A stretch of DNA of 64,000 nt from Bog-473 sp049513455 (GCA_049513455.1 JBEKWB010000002.1:1-64000); one strand, 5' to 3'. Shown: positions 25,178 through 34,900, counted from the stretch's first letter. The notes: generated by a model from the letters alone, not told the origin. Numbers and translations are program-made.

Positions 25178-26653
25178 CTAGTGGGTGCGCCCATCGGGTA
25201 TTGGGAGGCCCGCCGTCCCCCCTTCACGCGCCACGACGCCTTCCCGGAAGGCCAGTGCGCGCGAGCGCAGCGCCAATTCAGGGTCGATTCCCAGCCGGCG
25301 CGCCACATCCGCCACATCGAAGAGCACGTCGCCGACCAGCCGCCCGGTCTCCTCGTCGGCCCCGCCGAGGGTGGCGTCGGCCGCCGCGGCCGCCGGGTCG
25401 ACCTCCCGGCGCAAGAGCGCGGCGATCCTCCCCGCAAGGTCTGTCCCGGGTTCGCCGGGACCGGGTTCCGGCATCCCGACGGAGAGTGCTTTTCTCTGCA
25501 ACTTGGTGGACAACAGGAGCGCAGGGAGATCGGCCGGGATGCCTTCGGTCACGCTGGAACGACCCTTCTCCTCTCTCTTTATCTCCTCCCAGTTCGCCCT
25601 GACCTCGTCTGCGGTGGCGGCGTCGACGTCGCCGAAGACGTGGGGGTGCCGGTGCACCAGCTTGTCGTGCACGCCGCGCGCGACATCGGCCAGGGTGAAG
25701 CGCCCGGCCTCCTCGGCCAGCCGGGCGTGGAAGACGATCTGGAACAGCAGATCTCCCAACTCCTCCTCCAGATGCCCCGCGGACGCGGCCACACGCGAGG
25801 GCTCGCCACCCGTTTCGGCGGCGTGGAGCTCGCCCAGGGCGTCGAGAACCTCATAGGACTCCTCGAGCAGGTGCGGCATGAGGGATCCGTGTGTCTGCGC
25901 CCGGTCCCACGGGCACTCGGCCCGCAAGGTCGCCACCAGTTCCTCGAGCCGGGCCATCTCACGTTCGGACCCCACCGGCCCCGGCAGCGCGGGGATGTAG
26001 AGCGTGGTCAGGTGGTCGGGTTTCAGCGTGCGGTCCAGGTCCCACCACCCGACGCGGACCACCTGCTCGTCGGGGAGGCCGAGGTGGGCGAGCAGCACGA
26101 CGTCGGGCGCGACGAGGTCGTCGGAGAAGGCGGACAGCTTGATCTCCGACAGCAGGGCCTGCGACCAGCACTGCGCCACCAGGTGGGGCCCCCGGTCGCC
26201 CCTGTACTGCAATGCGAACTGCTCCGCATCCACCAGGCGCACGCCCGCGCCCAACGGGTCGATGCCGAGCCGCTCCCAGGCCAGGTCCAGGAACGAGAGA
26301 GCGGGAACGACGGTCAGGTCCACCCTGGGGTCGCGGCGCAGCAACTCGACGGTTCGCTCCGCCACCAGGGGTGAACCGGGCACCGCATAGGTGACGGGCT
26401 CCGGAGCCTGCGCCGTGGCCGCCTCGACCAGTGCCTCCACAATGGCGGCGTAGACCTCGGCGAACGTCTCGGCCGACTCGTACAGGGGATCGAAGGCCAC
26501 ATAGCCCGAGAGGGCCGCCGCCGCCGGATGACGCGCCGTGCGCAGGAAGGTCGTCCCTCCCCCGCCGATCAATGCCCGCACCGTGTCGGTCAGGAATTCC
26601 GGGCCGGCGGGGCCCAGGCCGACCACCGTGATGTGGGGACGGTCCCGCCCCAC
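25178..26653 (-). CDS. mazG: Tetrapyrrole methylase-like / MazG NTP pyrophosphohydrolase fusion
   Basis: A 491-residue two-domain protein of the YabN type. Residues 1-220 resemble the SAM-dependent tetrapyrrole (corrin/porphyrin) methylase fold (HITVVGLGPAGPEFLTDT, then VTYAVPGSPLVAERTVELL). Residues ~235-480 are MazG, with CPWDRAQTHGSLMPHLLEE and the acidic metal site EELGDLLFQIVFHARLAEE. MazG hydrolyses non-canonical or excess NTPs; the methylase-like part has unknown substrate. It lies between the PPIase gene and eno, four bases after the former. GTG 26653 starts it. Confidence 0.9.
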   Translation of the reverse strand: MGRDRPHITVVGLGPAGPEFLTDTVRALIGGGGTTFLRTARHPAAAALSGYVAFDPLYESAETFAEVYAAIVEALVEAATAQAPEPVTYAVPGSPLVAERTVELLRRDPRVDLTVVPALSFLDLAWERLGIDPLGAGVRLVDAEQFALQYRGDRGPHLVAQCWSQALLSEIKLSAFSDDLVAPDVVLLAHLGLPDEQVVRVGWWDLDRTLKPDHLTTLYIPALPGPVGSEREMARLEELVATLRAECPWDRAQTHGSLMPHLLEESYEVLDALGELHAAETGGEPSRVAASAGHLEEELGDLLFQIVFHARLAEEAGRFTLADVARGVHDKLVHRHPHVFGDVDAATADEVRANWEEIKREEKGRSSVTEGIPADLPALLLSTKLQRKALSVGMPEPGPGEPGTDLAGRIAALLRREVDPAAAAADATLGGADEETGRLVGDVLFDVADVARRLGIDPELALRSRALAFREGVVAREGGTAGLPIPDGRTH

Positions 26654-26656
26654 CGA

Positions 26657-27772
26657 CTAAGAGGACTGCCCGGTTGTGGCCGACGTCCCCGTGGAAGTGC
26701 CGTCCACCGTCGGGTTCAACAGGTCACCGGACACCGGCGACGGGGGCGGCAGGACCTTCGTCGCGCTCCACTCGCCATAGCGCCGGTCCACTGAGATGTT
26801 CGCTGCCTTTTCTGCCGCGTCGATGATCGTGCCGGCCTTGTTCGCCCCCGCGGCCTCTACGGCACTCTCCACCTCGGTCCTGGCCTGGGCGAACGAGGTG
26901 GGCGTCCTTTTGGTGATCTCGACCAGGAGGTAGCTGCCGTCCTCCGCGATCGGGCTCGAGACCGTGTTCAGCGCCAGGCTCTCGAGGTCGGAGCCGGCGG
27001 GCAGGCTGGACGCGACCCCGAAAAGGATGTCGCATCCCTGCGGACCTCCCCCTTCCGTCTGCGCCGCCACGGTGGAGAACGGCGTGCCCGCGGCAACCGT
27101 CGCCGCGGCAGCCGCGGCATCGGCCTGGCTGGTGTACTGCGCCACGGTGAAGCAGGCCGTGTCGAACTCGGCCGCGTGGTTGTCGAAGTAGCGCTCCAGA
27201 TCGGCCGGTGTGGAGCCGACGCCCGCCGTGTGCTCCTCCAGCACGCTCACGGTGGCGGCAAACGTGATGGCCTTGTCGACGAAGGACCCCGGCATGGAGC
27301 CCAGGACTTCTTTGGCGGTCGTGCCGGCGGCGCAGGCGTACTGCGAACCGGTGACATCGGACAGGACGGCCGTGATCTGGTCGGTCAGCTGCGTGCGGGC
27401 CTCGGCCAGCTCCTGTGGCGTGACCTGGAGGTGTCGTGCGGCGGCCAGTTCCAACACCACCTGGTGACCTATCTCCGTGTCGAGATAGTAGGCGGCAAAG
27501 CCCGTCGATACCGTGGGATGCGAGGTGCCGTCGCCGGACGACCCACTTCCCCCGATGGACGGCAGGCTGGTCGCCCCCCCGGTCGCCACCGCCTCCTCCC
27601 CGTTGAGGAAGCACTGGTAGTCGGGACTGCCCGCGATGGCGTTCAGGTCGGAGTTCAACTCCTGTTGGCTGATCGACGCCCCGTTGACCGAGGCGGCATT
27701 CGAGGGCACCACGAAGGCCGCTGCTGCGAGCCCACCGGCGAGGACAATGAGGAGAACGATGAGTCGCTTCAC
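26657..27772 (-). CDS. SurA/PrsA-like exported peptidyl-prolyl isomerase
   Basis: A 371-residue exported protein with a signal peptide (KRLIVLLIVLAGGLAAAAFVV). It has the SurA-type chaperone start (AASVNGASISQQELNSDLNAIA), a central helical region, and a parvulin-like segment near residues 200-300 (TVAQYTSQADAAAAAA, then GCDILFG and PIAEDGSYLLVEI). The isomerase part is weakly conserved, so catalytic activity is uncertain and a chaperone role is as likely. Actinobacteria often carry such a gene next to mfd and mazG, as here (12 and 3 bases away). Confidence 0.78.
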   Translation of the reverse strand: MKRLIVLLIVLAGGLAAAAFVVPSNAASVNGASISQQELNSDLNAIAGSPDYQCFLNGEEAVATGGATSLPSIGGSGSSGDGTSHPTVSTGFAAYYLDTEIGHQVVLELAAARHLQVTPQELAEARTQLTDQITAVLSDVTGSQYACAAGTTAKEVLGSMPGSFVDKAITFAATVSVLEEHTAGVGSTPADLERYFDNHAAEFDTACFTVAQYTSQADAAAAAATVAAGTPFSTVAAQTEGGGPQGCDILFGVASSLPAGSDLESLALNTVSSPIAEDGSYLLVEITKRTPTSFAQARTEVESAVEAAGANKAGTIIDAAEKAANISVDRRYGEWSATKVLPPPSPVSGDLLNPTVDGTSTGTSATTGQSS

Positions 27773-27784
27773 GCGCCGCGCATG

Positions 27785-30700
27785 TTACAAGCTGCCCGAG
27801 TCGCCATTTGCGTCATCGGGTGGAACAGGGTGCGGCGGCATCAACTCTTCGAGCAGCTGGCGCAGAATGTCGGCCGGAAGCTCGCCGGGACGGATCGGGA
27901 TGACAAGCTGGGCCAGGTCTTCGCGGTACCTGGCCCCGGGGACCAGTCGGCGCAGGCGGACCTCTGCGCTGGCGGCGAGTTGCACCGGGAAGACCCGGGC
28001 CATCGGCTGCGCGGACCCGCCCGGGCGCACGTTGCTCATGGTGATCTCGCGGATACCGCGGGCCATCGCCGCCGTCCGCAGGCGGGCCAGGGCGAGCAGC
28101 CCGATCGCGGGGCCGGGCAGGGGACCGTAGCGGTCGGCCCACTCCGACCCGATGTCTTCGACGTCGGCATCCGACGACACCGACGCCAGGCGCCGGTACG
28201 CCTCCAACCGTGCGTCCTCGGCGGCGACATAGTCCTTGGGAAGGTGGGCGTCGCCCGGTACGTCGAGGGCCACGGTGGGCGGGGCGGGGCGGGCCTCGCC
28301 CCGTGCTTCGGCCACCGCCTCGGCCACCAGCTGGACGTAGAGGTCGTACCCGACGGCCGCGATGTGCCCCGACTGATCGGAGCCGAGCAGGTTCCCCGAG
28401 CCGCGGATCTCGAGGTCGCGCATGGCGATCTTGAATCCCGATCCGAGCTCCGTGTGCTCGCCGATCGTCCGCAGCCGCTCGTAGGCCTGCTCGCTGAGGA
28501 CGCGGTCGGCCGGATGGAAGAGATAGGCGTAGGCGCGCTGCCCGCCGCGACCCACGCGCCCACGTATCTGGTGCAGCTGTCCGAGGCCCAACAGTTCCGC
28601 CCGGTCGACGATGAGCGTGTTGACCGAAGGCATGTCGATGCCGGACTCGATGATGGTCGTGCACACGAGCACGTCGTAGCGGCGCTCCCAGAAGTCGAGC
28701 ACCACGGTCTCGAGGCTGCCCTCGTCCATCTGCCCGTGCGCGATGGCCACCCGCGCCTCGGGGACCAGGCTCTGCACCTCACGCGCCACGGCTTCGATGT
28801 CCGACACGCGGTTGTGCACGTAGAAGGCCTGGCCCTCGCGGAGCAGTTCACGCCGGAGCGCCTCACTGATCGCGGCCGGGTCGTGCTCGCCCACGTAGGT
28901 CAAGATGGGCCGGCGGTCGGCGGGAGGTGTGTTGACCATGGAGAGGTCGCGTATGCCGGTCAGCGCCATTTCGAGGGTGCGCGGGATCGGGCTCGCCGTG
29001 AGCGTCAGGACGTCGACACCTTCGGCCAGTCGCTTGACCGCCTCTTTGTGCGTGACCCCGAAACGCTGCTCCTCGTCGACCACCAGGAGGCCGAGCCGTT
29101 TGAACACCACGTCCTGGCCGAGGAGCCGGTGCGTCCCGATGACCACGTCGATGCTCCCGTCGGCCAGCCCCTCGACGACCTTCTTCTGCTGCGCCGGTGA
29201 GAGGAAGCGACTGAGGAGCTCGACCCGGACCGGGTAGGGGGCGAACCGATCGGCGAAGGTCTGCGCATGCTGGCTGGCCAGCAGCGTCGTGGGCGCCAGG
29301 ACGGCGGCCTGCGTCCCGTCCTGCACCGCCTTGAACACGGCGCGCACCGAGACCTCCGTCTTGCCGAAGCCCACATCACCGCAGATCAAGCGGTCCATCG
29401 GCCGCGGCTCTTCCATGTCCGCCTTCACGTCGGCGATCGCCTTCAACTGGTCTTCCGTCTCGACGAATTCGAACGAGGCCTCCATCTCGGTCTGCCACGG
29501 GGTATCGGGACCGAAGGCATGTCCCTCGACCGCCAGGCGACGCCGGTAGAGCTGCACCAGCTCGTCGGCCACCTCGCTGGCGGCCGCGCGTGCCTTGGCC
29601 CTGGTGCGCTGCCAATCCGCCCCCCCCATTTTCGACAGCGTGGGGCTCTCCCCCCCGCTGTAGGCCGTGATCGCCTCGATCTGGTCGACGGGTAGGTAGA
29701 GCCGATCGCTGCCCCGGTACTGCAGGATCAGGTAGTCGCGCGTCGTTCCCCCCATCGTCCGCGAGGTGACACCCTCGAACCTGGCCACACCGTGCTGCCG
29801 GTGGACGACGAAACTTCCCACCGCCAGATCATCGAAGAAGCCGTCGGTGGCGCGGGCCCTCGGCCGGGCCCGCCGGTGGGGCATGCGCCGGCCGGTGATG
29901 TCGGATTCGGACAGCACCGCCACGCGGCAGTCCGGGAGGATGAACCCGGTCGACAGGGGAGCGGTCACCACGACGGCGCCGGGCTGCCCGCCACTCTCCT
30001 CTTGGACCGGAACGTGGAGGCCCTCCTCGGCCAGCACGGCCGCCAGCCGCGTGGCGCCACCGGCCGTGGCCGCGCACAAGGTGACGGCGTAGCCATCCCC
30101 GACGAGCTGCGTCACCTGTCCGGCCAGTCGGGCGGGGTCCCCCGCGACGGGGCTGAAGCCGCGCACGGTCATCGCCTGTGTCCCCGGGCCCTCCGGCGTG
30201 GCCGGCAGCGCGAGCACGCCGGCCTTGCTCTGCTGCAAGAGGCGATCGAACGGCAGGTGGAGGCGGGGGAACTCCGCATGGGACGCCTCGGCCGCGCCCC
30301 AGGTCATGGCCAGCGTCTCGGCCAATGCGGCCTCCTCGTCGAGGAGCTGCACCGCACGGTCACGGATCCGCCGGGGCTCGACCAGCACGACCTGGGACCC
30401 CGGAGGGAGGAGGTCCGGGAGGAGGTCCTGGCGCGGGTAGACGTAGGGGAGCCACGACTCCATCCCGTCGAAGCTCTCCCCCTCGGCCACGCGTTCCCAT
30501 TGCGTCGCCCCCCACGGCTGCGCGGCAACGAGCGAAGACGCGGTGGACCTCACTTCAGGTGTGGGGATGAGCTCGCGGCAGCCGAAGAACACCGCCAGGT
30601 CGAGGTCGGCCATCGACCGTTGATCGTTGACGGCGAACGCAGTCAACCGATCCACCTCGTCCCCCCACAGGTCGATGCGCACCGGCGTGTCGGCGGTGGA

Positions 30701-31327
30701 CGGGAACACGTCGACGATGCCGCCTCGTACGGCCACCTCACCTCTGTGCTCGACCTGGTGCTCCCGGCGGTACCCGACCGCGATCAGGCGGGCCAGGAGC
30801 TCGTCCACCGACAGTTCCTGGCCGGGGCGAACCGTGGTGGGCCCGGCGTCGAGGGCACTGGGCCCGAGCCGCTGCAGGAGGGCCCGGATCGGTGCCACGA
30901 TCACCCGCGGCGGAGCGGGAAGGGAGGGGTCGTCCTCGCCGTGGGTGAGGCTCCAGAGCAGTGCGAGACGTCGGCCCATCGTCTCCACCTCCGGGCTGAC
31001 GCGTTCGAAGGGCAGGGTCTCCCACGCCGGCAGCACGGCGACGGGCCCCTCGACAGCCCCCGCGACGACCGCCGCCCCGTCGACCGCGCCTCGAGGCAGC
31101 AGGCAGGCCAGGTCGTCGGCGACCCGTTCCGCATCGACACCCGTCGGGGTCACCACGACGATCGGCGACCTCTCGGTGAAGTTGGCCAGCGCGGCAATCA
31201 GGACGGACTGGGCCGGTGTGGCGACGGCCAGCGTGGCGTCCGCCGACCCGAGGAGGGTCGGCAGCACAGGATCGCTGCGGAGCAGCCGGGAGATGGCGCC
31301 GAGCGCGCCGTCGTGCGGCCCGCTCAA
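27785..31327 (-). CDS. mfd: Transcription-repair coupling factor
   Basis: An 1180-residue Mfd, the ATP-driven translocase that removes stalled RNA polymerase and recruits UvrA to damage. In order: the UvrB-like N-terminal region, the RNA-polymerase-interacting domain (FFDDLAVGSFVVHRQHGVARFEG), the helicase core with Walker A GDVGFGKTE and Walker B VVDEEQRFG, the TASPIPRTLEMAL and ARVAIAHGQM blocks, and the C-terminal TRCF domain (LPKDYVAAEDARLEAYRRL). Length is normal. The start codon appears to be TTG at 31327 with no obvious ribosome site. It is collinear with pth and rplY upstream. Confidence 0.97.
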   Translation of the reverse strand: MSGPHDGALGAISRLLRSDPVLPTLLGSADATLAVATPAQSVLIAALANFTERSPIVVVTPTGVDAERVADDLACLLPRGAVDGAAVVAGAVEGPVAVLPAWETLPFERVSPEVETMGRRLALLWSLTHGEDDPSLPAPPRVIVAPIRALLQRLGPSALDAGPTTVRPGQELSVDELLARLIAVGYRREHQVEHRGEVAVRGGIVDVFPSTADTPVRIDLWGDEVDRLTAFAVNDQRSMADLDLAVFFGCRELIPTPEVRSTASSLVAAQPWGATQWERVAEGESFDGMESWLPYVYPRQDLLPDLLPPGSQVVLVEPRRIRDRAVQLLDEEAALAETLAMTWGAAEASHAEFPRLHLPFDRLLQQSKAGVLALPATPEGPGTQAMTVRGFSPVAGDPARLAGQVTQLVGDGYAVTLCAATAGGATRLAAVLAEEGLHVPVQEESGGQPGAVVVTAPLSTGFILPDCRVAVLSESDITGRRMPHRRARPRARATDGFFDDLAVGSFVVHRQHGVARFEGVTSRTMGGTTRDYLILQYRGSDRLYLPVDQIEAITAYSGGESPTLSKMGGADWQRTRAKARAAASEVADELVQLYRRRLAVEGHAFGPDTPWQTEMEASFEFVETEDQLKAIADVKADMEEPRPMDRLICGDVGFGKTEVSVRAVFKAVQDGTQAAVLAPTTLLASQHAQTFADRFAPYPVRVELLSRFLSPAQQKKVVEGLADGSIDVVIGTHRLLGQDVVFKRLGLLVVDEEQRFGVTHKEAVKRLAEGVDVLTLTASPIPRTLEMALTGIRDLSMVNTPPADRRPILTYVGEHDPAAISEALRRELLREGQAFYVHNRVSDIEAVAREVQSLVPEARVAIAHGQMDEGSLETVVLDFWERRYDVLVCTTIIESGIDMPSVNTLIVDRAELLGLGQLHQIRGRVGRGGQRAYAYLFHPADRVLSEQAYERLRTIGEHTELGSGFKIAMRDLEIRGSGNLLGSDQSGHIAAVGYDLYVQLVAEAVAEARGEARPAPPTVALDVPGDAHLPKDYVAAEDARLEAYRRLASVSSDADVEDIGSEWADRYGPLPGPAIGLLALARLRTAAMARGIREITMSNVRPGGSAQPMARVFPVQLAASAEVRLRRLVPGARYREDLAQLVIPIRPGELPADILRQLLEELMPPHPVPPDDANGDSGSL

Positions 31328-31411
31328 CGGAGGGCGGGATCCCAGCGAGGGCAGCGGGAGTCGGGAGCGCTGGTCACCCGGTCCACACTACCGGCGCGCC
31401 CGTCGACGCCA

Positions 31412-32029
31412 TCAGGGAAGCGAATGGCACCATTGCATGGCGGACTCGACCCCGTCCCGGGCGATGCGCTCGACCGTGTCGGCCGCCCTCTCAATGGCAC
31501 CCTCGAGCTGTGACCGGACGTCCTTGGGCGGCCGGTTCAGCACATGGGCGGCCCCCTGCCGGGCGCTGGGAGGCTTGCCGACGCCGATGCGCACCCGTAC
31601 GAAGTCGGTCGAGTGCAGGTGGGACTGGAGGGAGCGCAACCCGTTGTGGCCGGCCAGTCCCCCGCCCGACTTCACCCGGACCGTCCCCGGCGGGAGGTCG
31701 AGCTCGTCGTGCACGACGATGATCGAGGCCGGATCGCCGATGCCGAACCGTGTGGCCAGGCTGCGTACGGCGAGCCCCGACTCGTTCATGAAGGTCGTCG
31801 GGATGGCCAGTGCCACCAACTTGTCGCCGAGGGTGACGGAGGCCACGCGGGCGTGCAGGCCCTTTTCGGCTCTCAGCGCCCGGCCGGCTCGCGCGGCCAG
31901 GAGAGTGACCGTCTCCGCCCCGACGTTGTGGAGCGTTCCTGCGAACTCGCTCCCCGGGTTCCCCAACCCGACCACCAGCAGGTCGGCGGAGGCGCCCCGT
32001 CGCTCGGAGCGGGGGAAGATGCGGCGCAG
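31412..32029 (-). CDS. pth: Peptidyl-tRNA hydrolase
   Basis: A Pth enzyme that releases tRNA from prematurely dropped peptidyl-tRNA. The motif GLGNPGSEFAGTLHNVG with catalytic His, FMNESG, HDELDLPPG and GGGLAGHNGLRS are intact. The first ATG/GTG/TTG in frame is the GTG at 31975, which starts inside the conserved strand LLVVGLGNPG. The frame is open and protein-like back to the stop of rplY, and a CTG at 32029 three bases after that stop (with AAGG upstream) gives a 205-residue protein of normal length. I therefore use CTG 32029 tentatively; GTG 31975 (187 residues) is the alternative. Confidence 0.9.
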   Translation of the reverse strand: MRRIFPRSERRGASADLLVVGLGNPGSEFAGTLHNVGAETVTLLAARAGRALRAEKGLHARVASVTLGDKLVALAIPTTFMNESGLAVRSLATRFGIGDPASIIVVHDELDLPPGTVRVKSGGGLAGHNGLRSLQSHLHSTDFVRVRIGVGKPPSARQGAAHVLNRPPKDVRSQLEGAIERAADTVERIARDGVESAMQWCHSLP

Positions 32030-32032
32030 GGC

Positions 32033-32683
32033 TCAGCCTTCGTCGGCGGGTGCTTCGGCTGCCGGCGCAGCGGCCGATGCGGCCGCGGCCTCTTCGCCCT
32101 CTTCCACTTCGGCCTCGAGCGTGACGACCCGCGGCGGTTGGCCGATGGCGATTGCGGTCTCGGGATCGATCTCGGTGGTGACGCCCGTGGGCATGGTGAG
32201 GTCGGAAATGCGCAGCTGCGCCCCGATGGTCAGGCCGCTGATGTCAACCTCCAACGAGGTCGGGATGTCAGCCGGTCGGGCCTTGATGGCCAGCGTGAAC
32301 ATCTGCTGATCGACGAGCCCGTCGCCGTGGTGCACCTCGAGTGCCTCCCCGACCAGGACGATCGGCACGTCGGCCGCGATGACCTCGTCGCGCCGGACGA
32401 TCTGGAAGTCGACGTGGGTGACGGTCTGGGCCACCGGATGACGCTGCATCTCACGAGCCAGGGCCAGGTAGGTGGTCGATCCCGTCTCGAGCGAGAGCAG
32501 CTGGTTGGCCCCGGCCTCGCCGTTGAGCGCGATGCGCAGCTCGCGGGCCGGCACGGCGACCGAGACCGGGTCGGTCCCGTGCCCGTAGATCACCCCGGGG
32601 ATCTTCCCCTCGCGGCGCAGGCGGCGCGTGGCGCGTGAGCCGAGCGGGCGTCCGACTTCGGCGGCAAGGGTGACATCGGCCAT
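32033..32683 (-). CDS. rplY: 50S ribosomal protein bL25 (CTC type)
   Basis: A 216-residue long-form L25/CTC protein that binds 5S rRNA. The N-terminal L25 domain (SRATRRLRREGKIPGVIYG and the following strands) is joined to the beta-rich TL5 C-terminal domain, then an acidic Ala/Glu tail. The ATG at 32683 is preceded by GAGGAG at eight bases; the upstream in-frame stretch is not ribosomal. In actinobacteria rplY normally follows prs directly; here about 3.9 kb separates the two, and this gene must have its own promoter in the 700-base gap upstream. Confidence 0.95.
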   Translation of the reverse strand: MADVTLAAEVGRPLGSRATRRLRREGKIPGVIYGHGTDPVSVAVPARELRIALNGEAGANQLLSLETGSTTYLALAREMQRHPVAQTVTHVDFQIVRRDEVIAADVPIVLVGEALEVHHGDGLVDQQMFTLAIKARPADIPTSLEVDISGLTIGAQLRISDLTMPTGVTTEIDPETAIAIGQPPRVVTLEAEVEEGEEAAAASAAAPAAEAPADEG

Positions 32684-33389
32684 AACGGGTCTCCTCAAGG
32701 TGGTGCAGAACGGTGTGCGCGGTCGGCCTGAGTGCCTCCGGCGAACGACCAATAAGCGTAGCCGCCCGACACGAGGTGCTCCAAGCGCCTCGCGGCGCCG
32801 GCCGTCACGGCGGCGGCCCGCGCCGTTCAGCCGGTCCTCGCTCTCCCCGTCTTTGGACATATGCCCAGTTCAGAGGCTAGCTCTCTCACCGAACCCGCTT
32901 GGGTTGCCGCACTCCGTCATTCCTGACGTGCTCTCCCGGCCCTCGTGGAACGTTCGGCCGCGCTCCGCGAGGTGAGGGGCGGCCGCCGTGAGTGGCACCC
33001 CGACCGCCATGGGCATGATGTCGCGCGCCCGCCAGATGATGTCGAGGCGGCGAGGCTGCCCCGTTGGAGATGATCACCGGCGCGAAGACGACATTCCTCT
33101 GCCTCCCTTCCCCGCCTCCCAACCCCTGTGGGTGGGCCGTCGCCTCGTGGCCCGACTCCCCGGCCAACGGATCGGCTCCTCGACGAGACGAGACGAGACG
33201 AGACGAGACGAGAGGGACGAGACGCCACGAATTGGGTGAGTTGTCGTTGAAGTCAAGATCGAAGGCCACCTTTGAGACCGGGCTCCCCGCATATACTCCG
33301 AAACGCCGACCTTTGGCACCGGTTGTCTGCCATTGGGATACGGAAGTCTTCGGATGAAGGTGGGGCAGGACCTAGAGGAGAACCGGAGT
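32684..33389. other. Non-coding gap upstream of rplY
   Basis: About 700 bases between the divergent rplY and GT2-methyltransferase genes. Overlapping open frames here have no protein-like composition. The only structure I can point to is a pentanucleotide repeat at 33182-33211. Promoters for both flanking genes should lie in it, but I see no convincing -35/-10 pair. Confidence 0.5.
33182..33211. repeat. Pentanucleotide tandem repeat (GACGA)6
   Basis: Six uninterrupted copies of GACGA, followed by a degenerate continuation (GAGGG ACGAGAC). The repeat lies in the non-coding gap about 180 bases before the GT2-methyltransferase start. Slippage could alter its length; being upstream of a surface-glycan-type gene, it could in principle affect expression. 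Confidence 0.9.
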
Positions 33390-34820
33390 ATGTCGGCAAC
33401 TGAGAGCAAGAAGATCGGCATCCTCGTCGTCGCCTACAACGCAGCGACGACCCTGGCCGAGGTTCTCGATCGGATTCCCGTCGAGATCCAATCATCTATT
33501 GAAGAGGTGATCGTCAGCGACGACCACAGCCAGGACTCGACGTATCTGGTCGGGTTGCGATACCAACAGATCTCCGACCTCCCGATCACGTTGATCAGGC
33601 AGCCGACCAATTTGGGGTATGGCGGGAATCAGAAGGTCGGCTACGACCTCGCAATCGAGCACGGACTGGACATCGTCGTCATGCTGCACGGGGACGGTCA
33701 ATACGCACCGGAATACCTTCCGGAAATCGTCAAGCCACTTCTCGCCGGCGAAGCAGACGCGGTTTTTGGATCCCGCATGATGGAGAAGGGGGCGGCTCGA
33801 CGGGGAGGAATGCCTCTCTACAAATTCGTCGGAAACCGGATCTTGTCGAAGTTCGAGAACGTCGTCTTGGGAACCGACCTCTCCGAGTTCCATTCGGGAT
33901 ACCGCGCCTACTCGGTCAGCGCGCTCAAACAGATCGCGTTCAAGGAAAACTCCAACGGCTTCAACTTCGACACCCAGATCATCATCCAGTTGCACGATGC
34001 CGGGATGCGGATCGTCGAAGTGCCGATCCCCACCTACTACGGCGACGAAATCTGCTACGTCGATGGCATCGGGTACGCGATCGATGTCACGAAGGACGTC
34101 GTCAAGTACCGGCTGCAGAAGGCCGGGTTCGGCGATGGCAGTCGGATCGCACTGAACGAGGAGTACCAGTTCAAGCCCAGCGATGACAGCTCCCACGGAC
34201 GAATTTCGACCATGTTACGTTCGCGTCCGCCCAGCAAGATCCTCGATCTCGGCTGTTCGAGCGGACGTTTGTCCGAACGGCTCCTCGAAATGGGCCACGA
34301 GGTCACCGGAGTCGATGTGTCGGAGTTGCCCGGAGTCACCGACCGCACCAGCACGTTCGTCCAGGCCGATCTCAGCGAGGGAATCCCGCCCGAGGTTGGG
34401 GGTGGTTTTGACGTCGTACTCGCCGCCGACGTATTGGAGCATCTCGTCGATCCCGGTTCGCTGATGATGCAAATCCGGGACGTCATGTCTCCCGAGGGAA
34501 TCGGCATCTTCTGTGTGCCCAACATCGCCCACTGGTACCCGCGCATTCGATCGGCCTTGGGCATGTTCGGCTACGACCAGCGCGGAATTCTTGACTCGAC
34601 CCATCTCCGCTTCTTCACCCAGAAGAGCATCAGTAGGCTCATTGAGCGCCACGGCTACCAGATACGGCGAATCGAACCTGTGGGGCTACCCTTCGACGCC
34701 CTTACGAAGGAGGGCTCAAGGCCCCGATGGCTCGGGATCGTCGACCACTTCCTCTTGACCTTGTGGCCGACCATGTTCGGGTATCAGTTCATCATTGAGG
34801 TGACGCCTCGTCCCCAATGA
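33390..34820 (+). CDS. GT2 glycosyltransferase-methyltransferase fusion
   Basis: A 476-residue bifunctional protein. Residues ~8-250 are a GT2 domain of the polyprenol-phosphate type (IGILVVAYNAATTL, VSDDHSQDST, MLHGDGQY as the metal site, then FHSGYRAYSV). Residues ~285-460 are a class-I SAM methyltransferase (ILDLGCSSGRLSERL, VTGVDVSE, VVLAADVLEHL). It probably transfers a sugar to a lipid carrier and methylates a related intermediate. The ATG at 33390 follows GAGGAG; an ATG at 33354 is possible. Base composition is less GC-rich than flanking housekeeping genes, and the gene lies inside an insertion between rplY and prs, consistent with acquisition. Confidence 0.85.
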   Translation: MSATESKKIGILVVAYNAATTLAEVLDRIPVEIQSSIEEVIVSDDHSQDSTYLVGLRYQQISDLPITLIRQPTNLGYGGNQKVGYDLAIEHGLDIVVMLHGDGQYAPEYLPEIVKPLLAGEADAVFGSRMMEKGAARRGGMPLYKFVGNRILSKFENVVLGTDLSEFHSGYRAYSVSALKQIAFKENSNGFNFDTQIIIQLHDAGMRIVEVPIPTYYGDEICYVDGIGYAIDVTKDVVKYRLQKAGFGDGSRIALNEEYQFKPSDDSSHGRISTMLRSRPPSKILDLGCSSGRLSERLLEMGHEVTGVDVSELPGVTDRTSTFVQADLSEGIPPEVGGGFDVVLAADVLEHLVDPGSLMMQIRDVMSPEGIGIFCVPNIAHWYPRIRSALGMFGYDQRGILDSTHLRFFTQKSISRLIERHGYQIRRIEPVGLPFDALTKEGSRPRWLGIVDHFLLTLWPTMFGYQFIIEVTPRPQ

Positions 34821-34900
34821 GCCGGATCTCCCGGACTCGTGTGTGCCAGCCCTCTTGTCCCGGGACATTCGTCTCCGAGCGGGAGGCCGTAGAGGTCGGC

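Noticed and set aside
33182..33211. Possible CRISPR array at the GACGA repeats
   Set aside because: The units are 5 bases with no spacers and no cas genes nearby; it is a simple tandem repeat. No CRISPR array was found anywhere in the window.
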